Assembly (NCBI GenBank): GCA_031282935.1
Contig: JAITCS010000179.1
Span: 1 to 5,118 of the forward strand
Direction of reading: 5' to 3'
Length of the DNA stretch: 5,118 bases
From: Cellulomonadaceae bacterium
Lineage (GTDB): Bacteria > Actinomycetota > Actinomycetes > Actinomycetales > Cellulomonadaceae
How positions within the stretch are numbered: the first letter of the stretch is position 1; every line of letters starts with the position of its first letter. The notes under the pieces are model-generated. The model saw nothing but the letters and a program-made list of their open reading frames with translations. It was not told the origin of the DNA and did not search any database. The translations under genes were made by a program, and so were the position numbers. Positions 4,368 through 5,118 of this stretch are shown piece by piece.

Positions 4368-5118
4368 GTGACTGCTCAGCACTTTATCAGTTTGCTGCCT
4401 TTGATTTGGCTGGTATTTGCGCTGGTGAAATTGAAGTGGAAAGCGCACTGGGCAATTCTGAGCGCCCTGGTTTTGGCGTTAGTGTTAGCGTTGAGCATTT
4501 GGCATTTGCCAGTTGGCCAGGCGGCGACCTCGATTTTAGAGGGCGCTATTTCAGCGGTGTGGCCCATATTCCTGATAATTCTGAGCGCCATGTTGGTCTA
4601 TGATTTGTCGGTGCGCACCGGGGGCATGGAATCCATCAAAAATATGTTAGCCGGGGTTTCAAACGATAAACGCATTTTAGCGCTAATAATTATTTGGGGT
4701 TTTGGCGGGTTTATGGAAGGGATGGCTGGGTTCGGCACCGCAGTGGCCATCCCGGCCGCGATGATGGTGGCCCTCGGGGTGCCCGCACTGACGGCTGCGG
4801 TGGCTGCGATGGTGGCCAACGCCATGCCCACTGCCTTTGGCGCCGTCGGTATTCCCACAATTACGTTAGCTCAGATTACGCGGCTGGATTTATTGCGGAT
4901 AACTTTCGCGTCATCTTTGCAAATGGCGCCGATAGTTTTCTTGATCCCGTTTATTGTGGTGTTTATCATCGGCGGCGGTTTTCGCGCTTTACGCGGCATG
5001 ATAATTCCGTGTCTTGTTGCCGCGCTTTCGTTACTATTGCCGCAACTGATAATGGCCGCCACCGTCGGGCCGGAATTAGGTATCACGGTGCCGGCACTCA
5101 TCTCAATGGTCGCGCTCA
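4368..5118 (+). CDS. lctP: L-lactate permease (LctP/LldP family), N-terminal part, cut by window edge
   Basis: The gene starts at GTG 4368 with GGGAG (4357-4361) six bases upstream; 250 codons are present, under half of the usual 530-560. The family imports lactate, often also glycolate, with protons across the inner membrane. Diagnostic stretches are GFGGFMEGMAGFGTAVAIPA at 111-130 and VANAMPTAFGAVGIPT at 149-164, which match the conserved EGxAGFG and N-x-x-P-x-x-FG-x-x-GIP regions of LctP/LldP. Hydrophobic segments are visible near 6-20, 28-45, 61-80, 102-116, 123-137, 141-160, 185-202 and 210-230. E. coli LldP has AAGFGAPVAI where this protein has MAGFGTAVAI, so it is probably a distant branch and its preference within 2-hydroxy acids is open. 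The neighbouring OFA-type carrier fits a monocarboxylate theme. The gene shares its first nine bases (GTGACTGCT) and an upstream GATAATC box with the MFS gene. Confidence 0.92.
   Translation, partial: MTAQHFISLLPLIWLVFALVKLKWKAHWAILSALVLALVLALSIWHLPVGQAATSILEGAISAVWPIFLIILSAMLVYDLSVRTGGMESIKNMLAGVSNDKRILALIIIWGFGGFMEGMAGFGTAVAIPAAMMVALGVPALTAAVAAMVANAMPTAFGAVGIPTITLAQITRLDLLRITFASSLQMAPIVFLIPFIVVFIIGGGFRALRGMIIPCLVAALSLLLPQLIMAATVGPELGITVPALISMVAL

Overview
The window looks like a stretch of chromosome from an actinobacterium of moderate GC, perhaps an Actinomycetaceae-like lineage. The assignment is inferred from frequent GTG starts, a secreted protein with the WLRDG-type Ig-like domain common in Actinobacteria, and leaderless-style promoters. 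No sequence search was possible, so the genus is left open.

Left part (1-1370). The window opens with the last codons of a plus-strand gene, followed by a strong hairpin terminator (56-96). That terminator is shared with a convergent minus-strand gene for a 222-residue exported protein (126-794) carrying one Ig-like domain and an unassigned C-terminal half. Upstream of it is a gene-poor stretch containing two 21-bp direct repeats placed symmetrically around a perfect 10-bp-arm palindrome (882-960), and a bidirectional hairpin terminator (1063-1103). A short minus-strand cassette then follows: a 51-residue single-span membrane protein (1370-1525) and, behind a good Shine-Dalgarno, a possible 32-residue basic peptide with tryptophan every nine residues (1221-1319). 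Both are too small for family assignment. An alternative reading is that the 51-residue gene is the front part of a longer gene broken by a frameshift.

Right part (1526-5118). A 457-bp divergent intergenic region with several small repeats leads into three same-strand genes. The first is an OFA-family MFS transporter (1983-3617) whose C-terminus appears to include a fused copy of the normally separate 'MFS transporter small subunit'. The second is a YhhQ-type queuosine-precursor transporter (3627-4301), 9 nt downstream. The third is an L-lactate permease family gene (4368 onward) that runs off the right edge after 250 codons. The MFS and lactate permease genes share a -10-like GATAATC box and the same first nine coding bases, so they may have similar promoters or regulation.

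The likely theme of the right part is uptake or exchange of small monocarboxylates (lactate, pyruvate, formate or oxalate type), with a preQ0/preQ1 salvage transporter between the two carboxylate carriers. I found no convincing wholly new multi-gene system. The most unusual items are the transporter fusion, the tryptophan-periodic small ORF and the palindrome flanked by direct repeats.
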